The position numbers and the translations under genes are program-made. A stretch of DNA of 16,437 nucleotides from NCBI GenBank assembly GCA_900552545.1, contig USAL01000032.1:1-16437 (forward strand), given 5' to 3'. The notes beneath the pieces are model-generated. The model made no database searches. It was not told where the DNA came from and saw only the letters and a list, made by a program, of their open reading frames with translations. Below are positions 1-6,744 of this stretch, piece by piece; the stretch's first letter is position 1; every line of letters starts with the position of its first letter. The DNA is from an uncultured Sutterella sp. Lineage in GTDB: Bacteria; Pseudomonadota; Gammaproteobacteria; Burkholderiales; Burkholderiaceae_F.

Positions 1-18
1 TCGGTTCGTTGTTTCAAG

Positions 19-57
19 TTTTTAAAGAGCTTTCGTCGCTTCGTTTCAGCGGCGAAG
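19..57 (-). promoter_or_regulatory. rRNA operon leader: boxB-like hairpin and boxA antitermination site
   Basis: Read on the minus strand, the leader begins with an imperfect hairpin (arms 48-57 and 30-40, one bulge and one mismatch). It is followed directly by GCTCTTTAAAAA (19-30), a close match to the boxA element of bacterial rrn leaders (E. coli GCTCTTTAACAA). The boxB-then-boxA order is that of rrn operons, where these sites recruit the NusB/NusE antitermination complex. Together with the strong promoter just upstream, this indicates that a 16S-23S-5S operon starts just beyond position 1. The rRNA genes themselves are not visible. Confidence 0.75.
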
Positions 58-64
58 GATTGAA

Positions 65-117
65 ATTATACGCGATTCAAATCCGTTTTGCAAGTCGTTT
101 TGAAAAATTTCCTTTTC
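65..117 (-). promoter_or_regulatory. Strong sigma-70 promoter of a presumed rRNA operon, with UP-like element
   Basis: On the minus strand there is a perfect -10 TATAAT (65-70) and a -35 TTGCAA (88-93) with an optimal 17-bp spacer. An A/T-rich block upstream of the -35 (about 94-117) resembles an UP element. Transcription would start near 57-58 and run leftward into the boxB/boxA leader and out of the window. Such a promoter fits a stable-RNA operon. Confidence 0.8.
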
Positions 118-145
118 GCAACTTCTTGGAGAAAAACACTTCTCA

Positions 146-170
146 TAAAAATAGGCCCCTTGCGGAACCT
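146..170 (-). terminator. Rho-independent terminator of the tRNA-fMet gene
   Basis: On the minus strand a 7-bp stem (arms 164-170 and 153-159, two G-T pairs) with a GCAA tetraloop is followed by ATTTTTAT. It begins 7 nt after the encoded CCA of the tRNA. It separates the tRNA transcript from the rRNA promoter downstream. Confidence 0.7.
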
Positions 171-176
171 GATGAT

Positions 177-253
<77 letters not shown>

Positions 254-301
254 ATCCGTGTTTTTCAATTTTTCCGTCCGATCTCTCGGAACAGATCGTG
301 T

Positions 302-329
302 ATTTTAAGAGGATTTTTCGTCTTGTCAA
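302..329 (-). promoter_or_regulatory. Sigma-70 promoter of tRNA-fMet
   Basis: On the minus strand there is a consensus -35 TTGACA (324-329), a 16-bp spacer and a -10 TAAAAT (302-307, 5 of 6 consensus). It places the start point about 40 nt upstream of the mature tRNA 5' end at 253, leaving a short 5' leader for RNase P to remove. Confidence 0.75.
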
Positions 330-848
330 GACCCTCATGCAAAATTTCCGCGGCCTCCTGCACCTTTCTCCTCAAAAACATGGGAAGCCGCACTGGAGAA
401 AACAGCATCAACATATTGATTTTAAAGGAAATTTATCCTCCCAGAAAGACGGCTTTGCATTTTCTGCCCTTTCCGCCTCTTGATCCCCTTCTTCGAGAAG
501 AGGGCTACCGTGAGCCGCATCGCGTCTTCGCGTCATCGGCATCCTTGTGACTCATGCGTCATTGGCACCCTTGCCCTTTCAACCTCTTTTCACCTCTTTG
601 CGCCTTTTTGCGCATCTACTGGCTCTTCTTCTCTTTCCCTTCTGCGTCTCTTCTCTTTTGCTTCTGCGCTTCTTTCTTCGTCTTCGCTAATCCACTATGC
701 TTTGCCTTGCGTTTCAGGCCGCGCGGCGTGCCCTGACTACGCTCGGCAACCCCTCCCTCTGTTCAAAGAGCTGAGGGATTCCCAACGGAGCGCATTGTGC
801 TGACTTCTTTGACTCCCCAGGTCGCCGCCTTTTATTCAGGCTCACATC
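330..848. other. Gene-free region with a pyrimidine-rich tract
   Basis: No open frame here has a ribosome binding site, a family resemblance or plausible composition. The short frames on both strands look like chance. From about 560 to 712 the + strand is almost entirely C and T with few G. That is the composition of Rho utilisation sites or of an unstructured leader. A small hairpin (CCCTC at 751-755 with GAGGG at 773-777) lies further on. A weak -10-like TATGCT sits at 696-701 without a clear -35. The segment probably carries the promoter and leader of the flavoprotein gene at 849. Confidence 0.5.
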
Positions 849-1937
849 ATGCTCTACAGCACCGCCAGATGGCTTCTTGAACATATGGATCCCGTTCGCG
901 CCAACCGCGTGATGATCAACAACCTCGAGTGGTACACCACGCTTGAGATGCACAAGGACGTCTCGCGCGTTCCCGACGAGGATCCCATCACCGTCATGGG
1001 CGTGCGGTTTCCCAACGCCGTCGGACTGGCCGCAGGGCGCGATCGAAACGGCGCACAGGTCTCTAGCTTCGGCGCATTCGGCTTTGGCTTTGTCGAGATC
1101 GGCACCGTGACGTCCAAGGCGCAGGCCTTCACGAGTGCTCACCCCATCGTGCGTCTTGATGGCGGCGCAAGCATCGCACACGCTACTGAATTTGAAAACG
1201 ACGGCTGCGAAGCCGCCCTCAAAGTGCTGAAAAGCGCCGACGCATTTCATCTTCGCGGCGGCGTGACGGGGGTCTCGATCGGCGCTTCCGCCAATCAAAC
1301 GCCCGATGCGGTCGCAGGCGACCTCGCGTCGCTTCTCGCCGCCCTCTATCACCGCGCCGACTACTTCACCCTCAACCTCTTTTGCAGCACACCCAAGGAT
1401 CCCGGCGCCATTCTTCGCGACGCAAAGTTCCTTGAGGCAACGCTCAGAACCCTTGTTGAGGAGAGAAACCGTCAATCGGAACTTCCCGCGCACGCGCACC
1501 TTGCGCGTCGTCCGCTCGTCGCGAAGCTCCCCGCCTTTTTGACCGACGACGACATGAAGCGCGCGGCCGACGTCTGCGCCGCAGCCGGCATCGACGGCAT
1601 TGCCGCGGGCGGCCCGCTGCTTGCGGACGCCAAAGGCGTGGTCATTGACTCCTGGGCGAACGCGCAGGAGCTCCCCGCGAGTTTTTGTCTTTTGTCGGGC
1701 GCAGCCGTGCGCGAGCGCAGCACGCAGGCCGTCGCGCTCCTCTCCCGTCATCTTGCGGGAGCGCTTCCCCTCATCGCCTCGGGCGGCGTTCTGCGCGCCG
1801 AGGATGCAAAGGAAAAAATCGAGGCCGGCGCCTCGCTCGTTCAAATCCTCACGGGTTTTTTGAAGAACGGCCCGGCCTTCGTCGCTGATTGCGTCGACGC
1901 GGCCGCCGAGGCTCGGCACGCTGCGGCAGGGGTTTGA
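849..1937 (+). CDS. Divergent class-2 dihydroorotate dehydrogenase-like flavoprotein
   Basis: This 362-residue protein has the PyrD class-2 layout. An N-terminal membrane-associating helix (MLYSTARWLLEHMDPVRANR) matches quinone-dependent enzymes and supports the start. An FMN barrel follows, with GLAAG (59-63), EIGTVT (83-88), SIGASANQTP (143-152), VAKLP (224-228) and a strong FMN-phosphate region (SGGV 311-314, AGASLVQILTGF 326-337). The family oxidises dihydroorotate to orotate with quinone at the inner membrane. The active site is unusual. The family NRxGFNN loop is replaced by HATEFEND (111-118). The ISSPNT segment reads LFCSTP (177-182), putting Cys179 at the catalytic serine position. 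The ATNT motif reads AAGG (252-255). It may be a diverged PyrD or a paralogue with another substrate. The fold is confident; pyrD function is uncertain. Upstream CAGG is a weak ribosome site. Confidence 0.8.
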   Translation: MLYSTARWLLEHMDPVRANRVMINNLEWYTTLEMHKDVSRVPDEDPITVMGVRFPNAVGLAAGRDRNGAQVSSFGAFGFGFVEIGTVTSKAQAFTSAHPIVRLDGGASIAHATEFENDGCEAALKVLKSADAFHLRGGVTGVSIGASANQTPDAVAGDLASLLAALYHRADYFTLNLFCSTPKDPGAILRDAKFLEATLRTLVEERNRQSELPAHAHLARRPLVAKLPAFLTDDDMKRAADVCAAAGIDGIAAGGPLLADAKGVVIDSWANAQELPASFCLLSGAAVRERSTQAVALLSRHLAGALPLIASGGVLRAEDAKEKIEAGASLVQILTGFLKNGPAFVADCVDAAAEARHAAAGV

Positions 1938-2004
1938 CTCCCCAATTTCTTTCGGCTGGTGAGAACATCACGGCCTTTTAACCGTGCAAACGCTAAGAGT
2001 CCTG

Positions 2005-2033
2005 TTGACTTTTTGCACTCCACGGTAATAAAA
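2005..2033 (+). promoter_or_regulatory. Possible promoter for the EtfD-like gene
   Basis: TTGACT (2005-2010) is a good -35. The candidate -10s are poor or badly spaced: TAATAA at 2026-2031 (15-bp spacer) or ATAAAA at 2028-2033 (17 bp). If used, it leaves a structured 5' leader of about 150 nt. Confidence 0.3.
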
Positions 2034-2045
2034 CCGCTGACGCCC

Positions 2046-2089
2046 GCAGGTTTTTGCGCTATCGTTTTGAGCCAACCTGCCGCATTTTT
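2046..2089 (+). terminator. Terminator-like hairpin in the leader of the EtfD-like gene
   Basis: GCAGGTT (2046-2052) and AACCTGC (2074-2080) form a perfect 7-bp stem with a 21-nt loop. It is followed after CGCA by five T (2085-2089). It could end transcripts of the flavoprotein gene or act as an attenuator for the gene at 2193. A second GC hairpin (2119-2134) follows. The long loop keeps confidence low. Confidence 0.35.
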
Positions 2090-2192
2090 CCTTTCAAAGG
2101 TTGACGGGAAGCGTCGGCGCGCGCATCAGCGCGCTGCGGCCGGCACATAACAAGAACCATACCAACACTATCCAACCCGACCATTCTTTCTT

Positions 2193-4232
2193 ATGCAGGA
2201 CATCATCCCTGTACGCCCCGCATTCTGGAACGTTCCGCTGTGGGCTGAAATCGGCGTCTACATCATTGGGCTAGCCGCCGTCATCGTGTGTATTGCCGGC
2301 ATCGTCCGCGCCGTCAAGATGCGCCGCGGACGCGCGCCGAACCCCGATGTTTTTTCCGACAAGAGCGCGCGCACCCGCCGCACCTTGGGCGAGATTCTCC
2401 TGCAGCCGCGCATCCGCAGCGCCGGTCTGGGCTGGACGCACTTCGTGCTCTTCTGGGGCTTCGTGTTCCTCTTCTTCGGCACGGCCATTGCGACCCTTGA
2501 CTGGGACGTTGCGCATCTGATCTTTGATAAGCGCATCCTCACGGGCAACTTCTATCTCTTTTATAAGGCGGTGCTCGATGCGGCGGGGCTTCTTGCGCTC
2601 ATTGCGCTGGCCATCGCCGCCTGGCGGCGGTTCGTCGCGCACGACGCGCGCGTCGAGGGCAACGGACGCGTTGCGGCCATTTTGGGGAGCCTTGCCTTCA
2701 TCATCGCCACGGGCTTCGTGCTCGAAGCACTGCGCCTTGCCGTGCAGCAGCCCGAGTGGGCGCACGTGAGCTTCGTGGGCTATACGCTCGCGCTTGCCTT
2801 TGCGGGCTTTGATCACGCCCAGCTGCAGACGATTCACATCTTCGTGTGGGTGATCCACGGGCTTTCGGCCTTCGTCTTCATTGCGGCGATTCCGCTTACC
2901 TACTACGCCCACATCTTCAAGACGCCGACCTCGATCTTCTACCGCAAGGCGGCCGCAATGGGCGCCATTGCCAAGATCGACGACATCGAGGAGCAGGAAA
3001 CCTTCGGCATCTCGAACTTTCATCAGTTCACGCGGCTTGACCGCCTGCGCCTTGACGGCTGCACGGAATGCGGCCGCTGCCGCGGCCTGTGCCCGGCCGT
3101 GAAGGCGGGCACCCCGCTTGATCCCAAGAACTTCGTATTGGCGCTTCAGGCGCGCATGCGCGGCGTCAACAGCGACAAGCCCCTCATCGGCGGCGTCATC
3201 GACAAGGACGCCCTGTGGTCTTGCACCACGTGCGGGGCCTGCGCCGCAGCCTGTCCGGCCGACATTCCGATTCCCGACATGATCGTGGCCATGCGCCGGC
3301 ACCTTGCGCTTGAAGAAGGCGAATTCCCCGAGGGGCTCGCCACGGCGCTTGAAAACACCGCAAGCGTGGGCAATCCCTGGGGCATGGATCCGGGCAGCCG
3401 CCTTTCCTGGGCCAAGGACCTCGACATCGAGCGCGCCAAGCCCGGCGTCGACTACGATGTTCTCTACTGGGTCGGGTGCTCGGCAAGCTACGATCGCCGC
3501 GCGCAGAAGGTCGCCCGCGCCATGGTCTCGATTCTCAAGAGCGCCGGCGTGCACTTTGCCGTCATGCAGGAAGAGCGCTGCCACGCCGACTTTGCCCGGC
3601 GCGCCGGCGAGGAATACCTCTTTCAGACCGCAGCGCAGGAAAACATCGAGAACATCAACCGCTACAGCTTCAAGGAAATCCTCACGACCTGCCCGCACTG
3701 CTTCAATACGTTGAAAAACGAATATCCGCAGTTCGAAGGCGGCAGCTGGAGCGTCGTGAGCCACGTCGAATTCATCGCGCGGCTTCTCGCCGACAAGAAA
3801 ATCACCCTGCAGCAGGCCAAGAGCGCAAGCGTGACGCTGCACGACGCGTGCTATCTCGCGCGCTACAACGGCATCATGAAGCAGCCGCGCAGCATTCTCG
3901 AGGCGACGAGCACGTCGCTTGATGAAGCGCACAACCACGGCTGCCAGGCGACCTGCTGCGGCGCAGGCGGCGCGCAGATCTTCATGGACCGTCCCGCGCG
4001 CATCAACCGCATCCGCCTGGACGAGCTCAAGGCTGCCGGCGCCGAGTCGATTGCCGTCACGTGCCCGCATTGCCTCACGATGCTCACGAGCGCGCAGGCC
4101 GAGCAGAGCGCAGGCGACAAGGTGATCCCGATTCTTGACGTCGCCGAAATCGTCGAGCGGCAGATGAAGGATCGCTGCAACGAAAACAACAAGAAGGACG
4201 AGAAGACGGAAAACCCTGCCGTTCCCAATTGA
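2193..4232 (+). CDS. Membrane-anchored Fe-S oxidoreductase, HdrD/EtfD (ETF:quinone oxidoreductase) type
   Basis: The 679-residue protein combines a NarI/DsrM-like membrane part with a cytoplasmic iron-sulfur part. About five hydrophobic helices lie near 15-40, 80-102, 126-145, 160-180 and 212-240, with histidines (H83, H215, H222, H240) that could bind heme b. Two 4Fe-4S motifs follow (C290, C293, C296, C300 and C344, C347, C350, C354). Two CCG-type modules come last: C429, C463, C500/C503; and C553, C584, CCG 588-590, C624/C627. The first CCG module lacks the CC pair, as in the EtfD group. Related proteins (mycobacterial EtfD, bacterial EMO) pass electrons from acyl-CoA dehydrogenases via ETF to quinone. 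The family match is secure; the ETF partner is inferred, because no etfAB lies here. The start has no clear ribosome site. A polar tail (about 656-679) ends the protein. Confidence 0.85.
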   Translation: MQDIIPVRPAFWNVPLWAEIGVYIIGLAAVIVCIAGIVRAVKMRRGRAPNPDVFSDKSARTRRTLGEILLQPRIRSAGLGWTHFVLFWGFVFLFFGTAIATLDWDVAHLIFDKRILTGNFYLFYKAVLDAAGLLALIALAIAAWRRFVAHDARVEGNGRVAAILGSLAFIIATGFVLEALRLAVQQPEWAHVSFVGYTLALAFAGFDHAQLQTIHIFVWVIHGLSAFVFIAAIPLTYYAHIFKTPTSIFYRKAAAMGAIAKIDDIEEQETFGISNFHQFTRLDRLRLDGCTECGRCRGLCPAVKAGTPLDPKNFVLALQARMRGVNSDKPLIGGVIDKDALWSCTTCGACAAACPADIPIPDMIVAMRRHLALEEGEFPEGLATALENTASVGNPWGMDPGSRLSWAKDLDIERAKPGVDYDVLYWVGCSASYDRRAQKVARAMVSILKSAGVHFAVMQEERCHADFARRAGEEYLFQTAAQENIENINRYSFKEILTTCPHCFNTLKNEYPQFEGGSWSVVSHVEFIARLLADKKITLQQAKSASVTLHDACYLARYNGIMKQPRSILEATSTSLDEAHNHGCQATCCGAGGAQIFMDRPARINRIRLDELKAAGAESIAVTCPHCLTMLTSAQAEQSAGDKVIPILDVAEIVERQMKDRCNENNKKDEKTENPAVPN

Positions 4233-4250
4233 TACTCAACCAAGAGCACT

Positions 4251-4303
4251 CTCTGCGCGTGAAGGTCCTTTCGCCCGAATTGAAAGGCTTTCCCCGCGCA
4301 GAG
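4251..4303. repeat. Long three-part hairpin between the EtfD-like and iclR-type genes
   Basis: CTCTGCGCG (4251-4259) and CGCGCAGAG (4295-4303) are exact reverse complements. Inside them GAAGG (4261-4265) pairs with CTTTC (4288-4292), and CCTTTC (4267-4272) with GAAAGG (4282-4287), around a 9-nt loop. That is about 20 pairs with only small internal bulges. No T-run follows on the + strand, so it is not a standard terminator. It may shield the 3' end of the upstream mRNA or act as a regulator site 37 bp before the IclR-family gene. Confidence 0.7.
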
Positions 4304-4340
4304 CCAACAACAACTGTCTAGCCCCTCAAAAGTTAAGCGT

Positions 4341-5249
4341 ATGGTTGCAAAAGAAAAACTCAAGCAAGTCCAGGTTCTTGAGCGAGTCCGCAAGATCCTC
4401 TTTTTGCTTGCCTCGCGCCGTGATCCCTACACGATGCATGAAATTGCCGAGGAGACGGACATCCACATGTCCACCGCGCATCGGCTCTTGTGGAATCTTG
4501 CCGAAGACGGCTTCGTCGAGCGCGACGAAAACGGTGGCTGGCGGCTCGGGCTTACCTTTCTCGAGTTGGGAAGCCTCGTGCGCGGGCGGCTTAAAATCCG
4601 CGACAAGGCGATCGCCGACATGCAGCGTCTGCATGAGTTGACCGGTCAGACCATCAACCTCTCGACGCGCCGCGACGACTGCGTGATGTACATCGAGCAC
4701 GTCTACGCGCCCGAAACCGGCGTGCGCCTTGCGCGCCAGATCGGCGCGATGGCGCCGCTGCACTGCACGAGCGGCGGCAAGCTCTTTTTGTGCGACTGCA
4801 CGCCCGAGGAGGTCTCAGCCTACATCGCACGCACGGACTTGAAGCCCCGCACGTCGCACTCGATCACCTCGCCCGAAAAGCTCATTTTGGAGCTCAACCG
4901 CGTCAAGGAACTCGGCTGGGCCGAGGATCGCGAGGAGCTTGAGCTCGGCATCCAGTGCATCGGCGCGGCGATCCGCGACAAGGACGGACGCGTCGTGGCG
5001 GCCTTGACCATCGTCTCTTCAAGCGACATGCAGCACAAGCCCGACTGGGTCGTGCATCTCAAGAACGCCGTCAACTCGATCTCGCGCAAGATCGCTGCCG
5101 ACGCAGGCAGCGGTGAGATCACGCGCGAGCTGCGCGAGATGCCCGCCCCGCGCGGCGCCCGCGGCGCTGCTCTTGGGACTGCGGCCGGACGCGAGCCGCT
5201 TTCGGCCGCGGGCGCCAACACCAAGTCGATTGATCGCGCCGCTTCCTAG
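4341..5249 (+). CDS. IclR-family transcriptional regulator
   Basis: The 302-residue protein has an N-terminal winged helix-turn-helix (about 11-72). The recognition helix is near 42-55 (HMSTAHRLLWNLAEDGF) and the wing is GGWRLG (65-70). The IclR effector-binding domain follows (about 78-252), with the typical APLHCTSGGKLFLC (138-151) and GWAEDREELELG (192-203) segments. Family members usually control small carboxylate or aromatic catabolism genes, binding palindromes as dimers or tetramers. The last 45 or so residues (about 256-302) form an Ala/Gly/Arg-rich tail beyond the usual end of about 250-260 residues. It lies 108 bp after the EtfD-like gene in the same direction, with a large hairpin between them. 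It may control that gene, itself or the convergent racemase; the ligand is unknown. The ribosome site is weak. Confidence 0.92.
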   Translation: MVAKEKLKQVQVLERVRKILFLLASRRDPYTMHEIAEETDIHMSTAHRLLWNLAEDGFVERDENGGWRLGLTFLELGSLVRGRLKIRDKAIADMQRLHELTGQTINLSTRRDDCVMYIEHVYAPETGVRLARQIGAMAPLHCTSGGKLFLCDCTPEEVSAYIARTDLKPRTSHSITSPEKLILELNRVKELGWAEDREELELGIQCIGAAIRDKDGRVVAALTIVSSSDMQHKPDWVVHLKNAVNSISRKIAADAGSGEITRELREMPAPRGARGAALGTAAGREPLSAAGANTKSIDRAAS

Positions 5250-5296
5250 CCGGGTGAATCAAGGCGGAAAACCTGCCGACACTGCCGACAATAAGC

Positions 5297-5354
5297 AAAC
5301 GGCACGCTCACTTCGTACGATGACTGTCGTGCGAAGCGCGCGTGCCGTTTTGTC
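5297..5354. terminator. Bidirectional terminator between the IclR and racemase genes
   Basis: Outer arms AAACGGCACGC (5297-5307) and GCGTGCCGTTT (5340-5350) pair perfectly over 11 bp. A second 10-bp stem inside (5311-5320 with 5327-5336, one G-T pair) closes a 6-nt loop. The + strand continues TTTTGTCTTC and the minus strand ends its stem in TTT. Genes converge here from both sides, which fits one shared terminator. Confidence 0.85.
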
Positions 5355-5411
5355 TTCTGGCCTCGCCTGCGACTGTCCTTAACAAGGATGCCGCCGCAGG
5401 CGGAAGTATCG

Positions 5412-6512
5412 CTAGATCACGCCGCGGGCATTGATGGTTTCGCGGGCCACGGCGCAGACGCGGCGCGCCAGAGCCGAGGTCGGATCGATGAAGAAGACGG
5501 GCTTGCCCGCCACCTCGGCGTCGCCTTCGTTGAGAATGAGCGGCAGCTCCGTACATCCGAGGATCAACACGTTGCAGTCGTAGGTCTCAACGAGGTAGCG
5601 CGCGGCTTCAAGGAGCTCGTCGCGGCACTTGCCGGTCGTGAAACCGGCCTTCACGCCTTCGGGGCCGTAGATGGCCGACATCACGAGCTTCTGGTGCGCC
5701 TCGTCGGGAGCAAAAAGCGGCAGCCCCATCGCTTCGGCCTTCTGGCTGTAGAGGCCCGAGCGCACCGTTCCGGACGTTGCCAGAAGCCCGATGCGGGCCT
5801 TGTCGCCGAACTTGGCCTTGATCTCGTCGAGCGTCGTCTGCTGCATGTTGATAAAGGGCGTCTCGAGATGCCGCTCAAGGAAGGGCACAAAGGCGTGGGC
5901 CGTATTGCAGGGGATGATGATGTAGTCGCACCCGTCCTCCTGCAGGCGCTTGGCGCTGTGATAAAGCGCCAACGTCGGATCGACGCCGCCCTCAAGAAGC
6001 GCCTTCGTGCGGTCGGGCGTCTGCGGGTTCTGCTCGATCACCACCTTGAAGTGCTCCTGGTCGTTCTTGGCGGGCCAGGCGCGCGTGATCTTGTCGTAGA
6101 GGTCAACGGTTGCCGCAGGTCCCAGGCCGCCCACAAGGCCCACCTTGAAGGGCTTGGGAAGCGGTGCGGGGTCGGTTGCAAGAATCTTCGCGGCATAGGC
6201 TTCGGCCGAAAGCTGAACGCCCGCCTCGTCGCAGGGATCGACCAAGCGCGTGGTCGTCTCGGTCTGCAGCTCGCTCATGAAGCCGTGCGGGCAGCCGCAA
6301 GAGAAGGCCACGACCTGCGCGCCGCGCGAGGCCAAGCGCTCAACGGCGTTGAAGTTGTTGATCTTGCAGTCGGACTTTTTGAAGGCCTCGTCCATCTTGA
6401 ACTCGCCGTCGTCGACCATGATTTCGACGCCGGCGTCGATCTTGAGAATCGCCGCCTTGATTCTCAAAGCCTGCTCCTGATGGCGGCCCGCCACGATGCC
6501 GATGATCTTCAT
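5412..6512 (-). CDS. Asp/Glu racemase-family protein with extra N-terminal half-racemase domain
   Basis: The 366-residue protein contains a complete cofactor-independent Asp/Glu racemase module from about 121 to 366. It shows VGLVGGLGPAATVD (124-137), first catalytic cysteine Cys202 in PCNTAH (201-206) and second Cys320 in GCTELP (319-324). Such enzymes interconvert L and D forms through two opposed cysteines. Normal length is about 230-250, so about 120 residues are extra. This N-terminal part resembles the first lobe of the same module: MKIIGIVAG mirrors FKVGLVGGLG, and FSCGCPHGF (70-78) mirrors IPCNTAHAF (200-208) with Cys72 over Cys202 and His76 over His206. The start at 6512 was chosen over an upstream ATG because AAGGAG lies 7 nt before it and MKIIGIVAG is a natural strand start. 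Substrate is not predictable. It is transcribed toward the IclR gene. Confidence 0.85.
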   Translation of the reverse strand: MKIIGIVAGRHQEQALRIKAAILKIDAGVEIMVDDGEFKMDEAFKKSDCKINNFNAVERLASRGAQVVAFSCGCPHGFMSELQTETTTRLVDPCDEAGVQLSAEAYAAKILATDPAPLPKPFKVGLVGGLGPAATVDLYDKITRAWPAKNDQEHFKVVIEQNPQTPDRTKALLEGGVDPTLALYHSAKRLQEDGCDYIIIPCNTAHAFVPFLERHLETPFINMQQTTLDEIKAKFGDKARIGLLATSGTVRSGLYSQKAEAMGLPLFAPDEAHQKLVMSAIYGPEGVKAGFTTGKCRDELLEAARYLVETYDCNVLILGCTELPLILNEGDAEVAGKPVFFIDPTSALARRVCAVARETINARGVI

Positions 6513-6519
6513 TTTCTCT

Positions 6520-6525
6520 CTCCTT
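6520..6525 (-). promoter_or_regulatory. Ribosome binding site fixing the racemase start
   Basis: AAGGAG on the minus strand lies 7 nt upstream of the ATG at 6512. It rules out the longer reading frame that begins at 6563. Confidence 0.85.
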
Positions 6526-6654
6526 GTGCCGCCCGCAAGGCGCGGCCCGATCGGGCAGCGCACGTCAAGAGGCGGCAGACGCGGGGCGCGCGCGCACCAT
6601 GGGCTGCCCCTTGCTTACAAAACCGATGTTTGAAACCGCTATCCGCAGGGCGCG

Positions 6655-6690
6655 GATCGCGGTCATGATCGCGGTCATGATCGCGGTCAT
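6655..6690. repeat. Three tandem copies of a 12-bp GATC-bearing unit
   Basis: GATCGCGGTCAT occurs three times head to tail without a mismatch at 6655-6666, 6667-6678 and 6679-6690. Each copy carries a GATC, so these sites are spaced exactly 12 bp apart. The last copy overlaps the -10 box of the minus-strand promoter and the others lie in its first transcribed bases. It may be an operator array or a simple expansion that can vary between strains. Confidence 0.95.
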
Positions 6691-6716
6691 TATAGGGCGG
6701 CGGGGCCCATTCTCCA
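6689..6716 (-). promoter_or_regulatory. Promoter of the racemase-family gene
   Basis: On the minus strand there is a perfect -10 TATAAT (6689-6694) and a fair -35 TGGAGA (6711-6716) with a 16-bp spacer. It lies downstream of the pbpG terminator, so the racemase gene is transcribed separately. The leader would be about 170 nt, including two of the 12-bp repeats and a 12-bp palindrome GCCCGATCGGGC (6545-6556). Confidence 0.55.
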
Positions 6717-6744
6717 TGCGCCTTGTTGCGGCCGCGGACCATGC

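Noticed and set aside
714..1919. 401-codon open frame on the minus strand
   Set aside because: It is antisense to the FMN-barrel protein and shows no domain or ribosome site.
2271..4070. 599-codon open frame on the minus strand
   Set aside because: It is antisense to the EtfD-like gene, whose cysteine motifs prove the + frame; the composition is that of a mirror frame.
5388..6668. 426-codon open frame on the + strand
   Set aside because: It is antisense to the racemase-family gene and runs through its promoter and repeats.
6655..6690. CRISPR or transposon repeat
   Set aside because: The copies are contiguous 12-mers without spacers and no cas or transposase gene is near, so this is a tandem repeat only.
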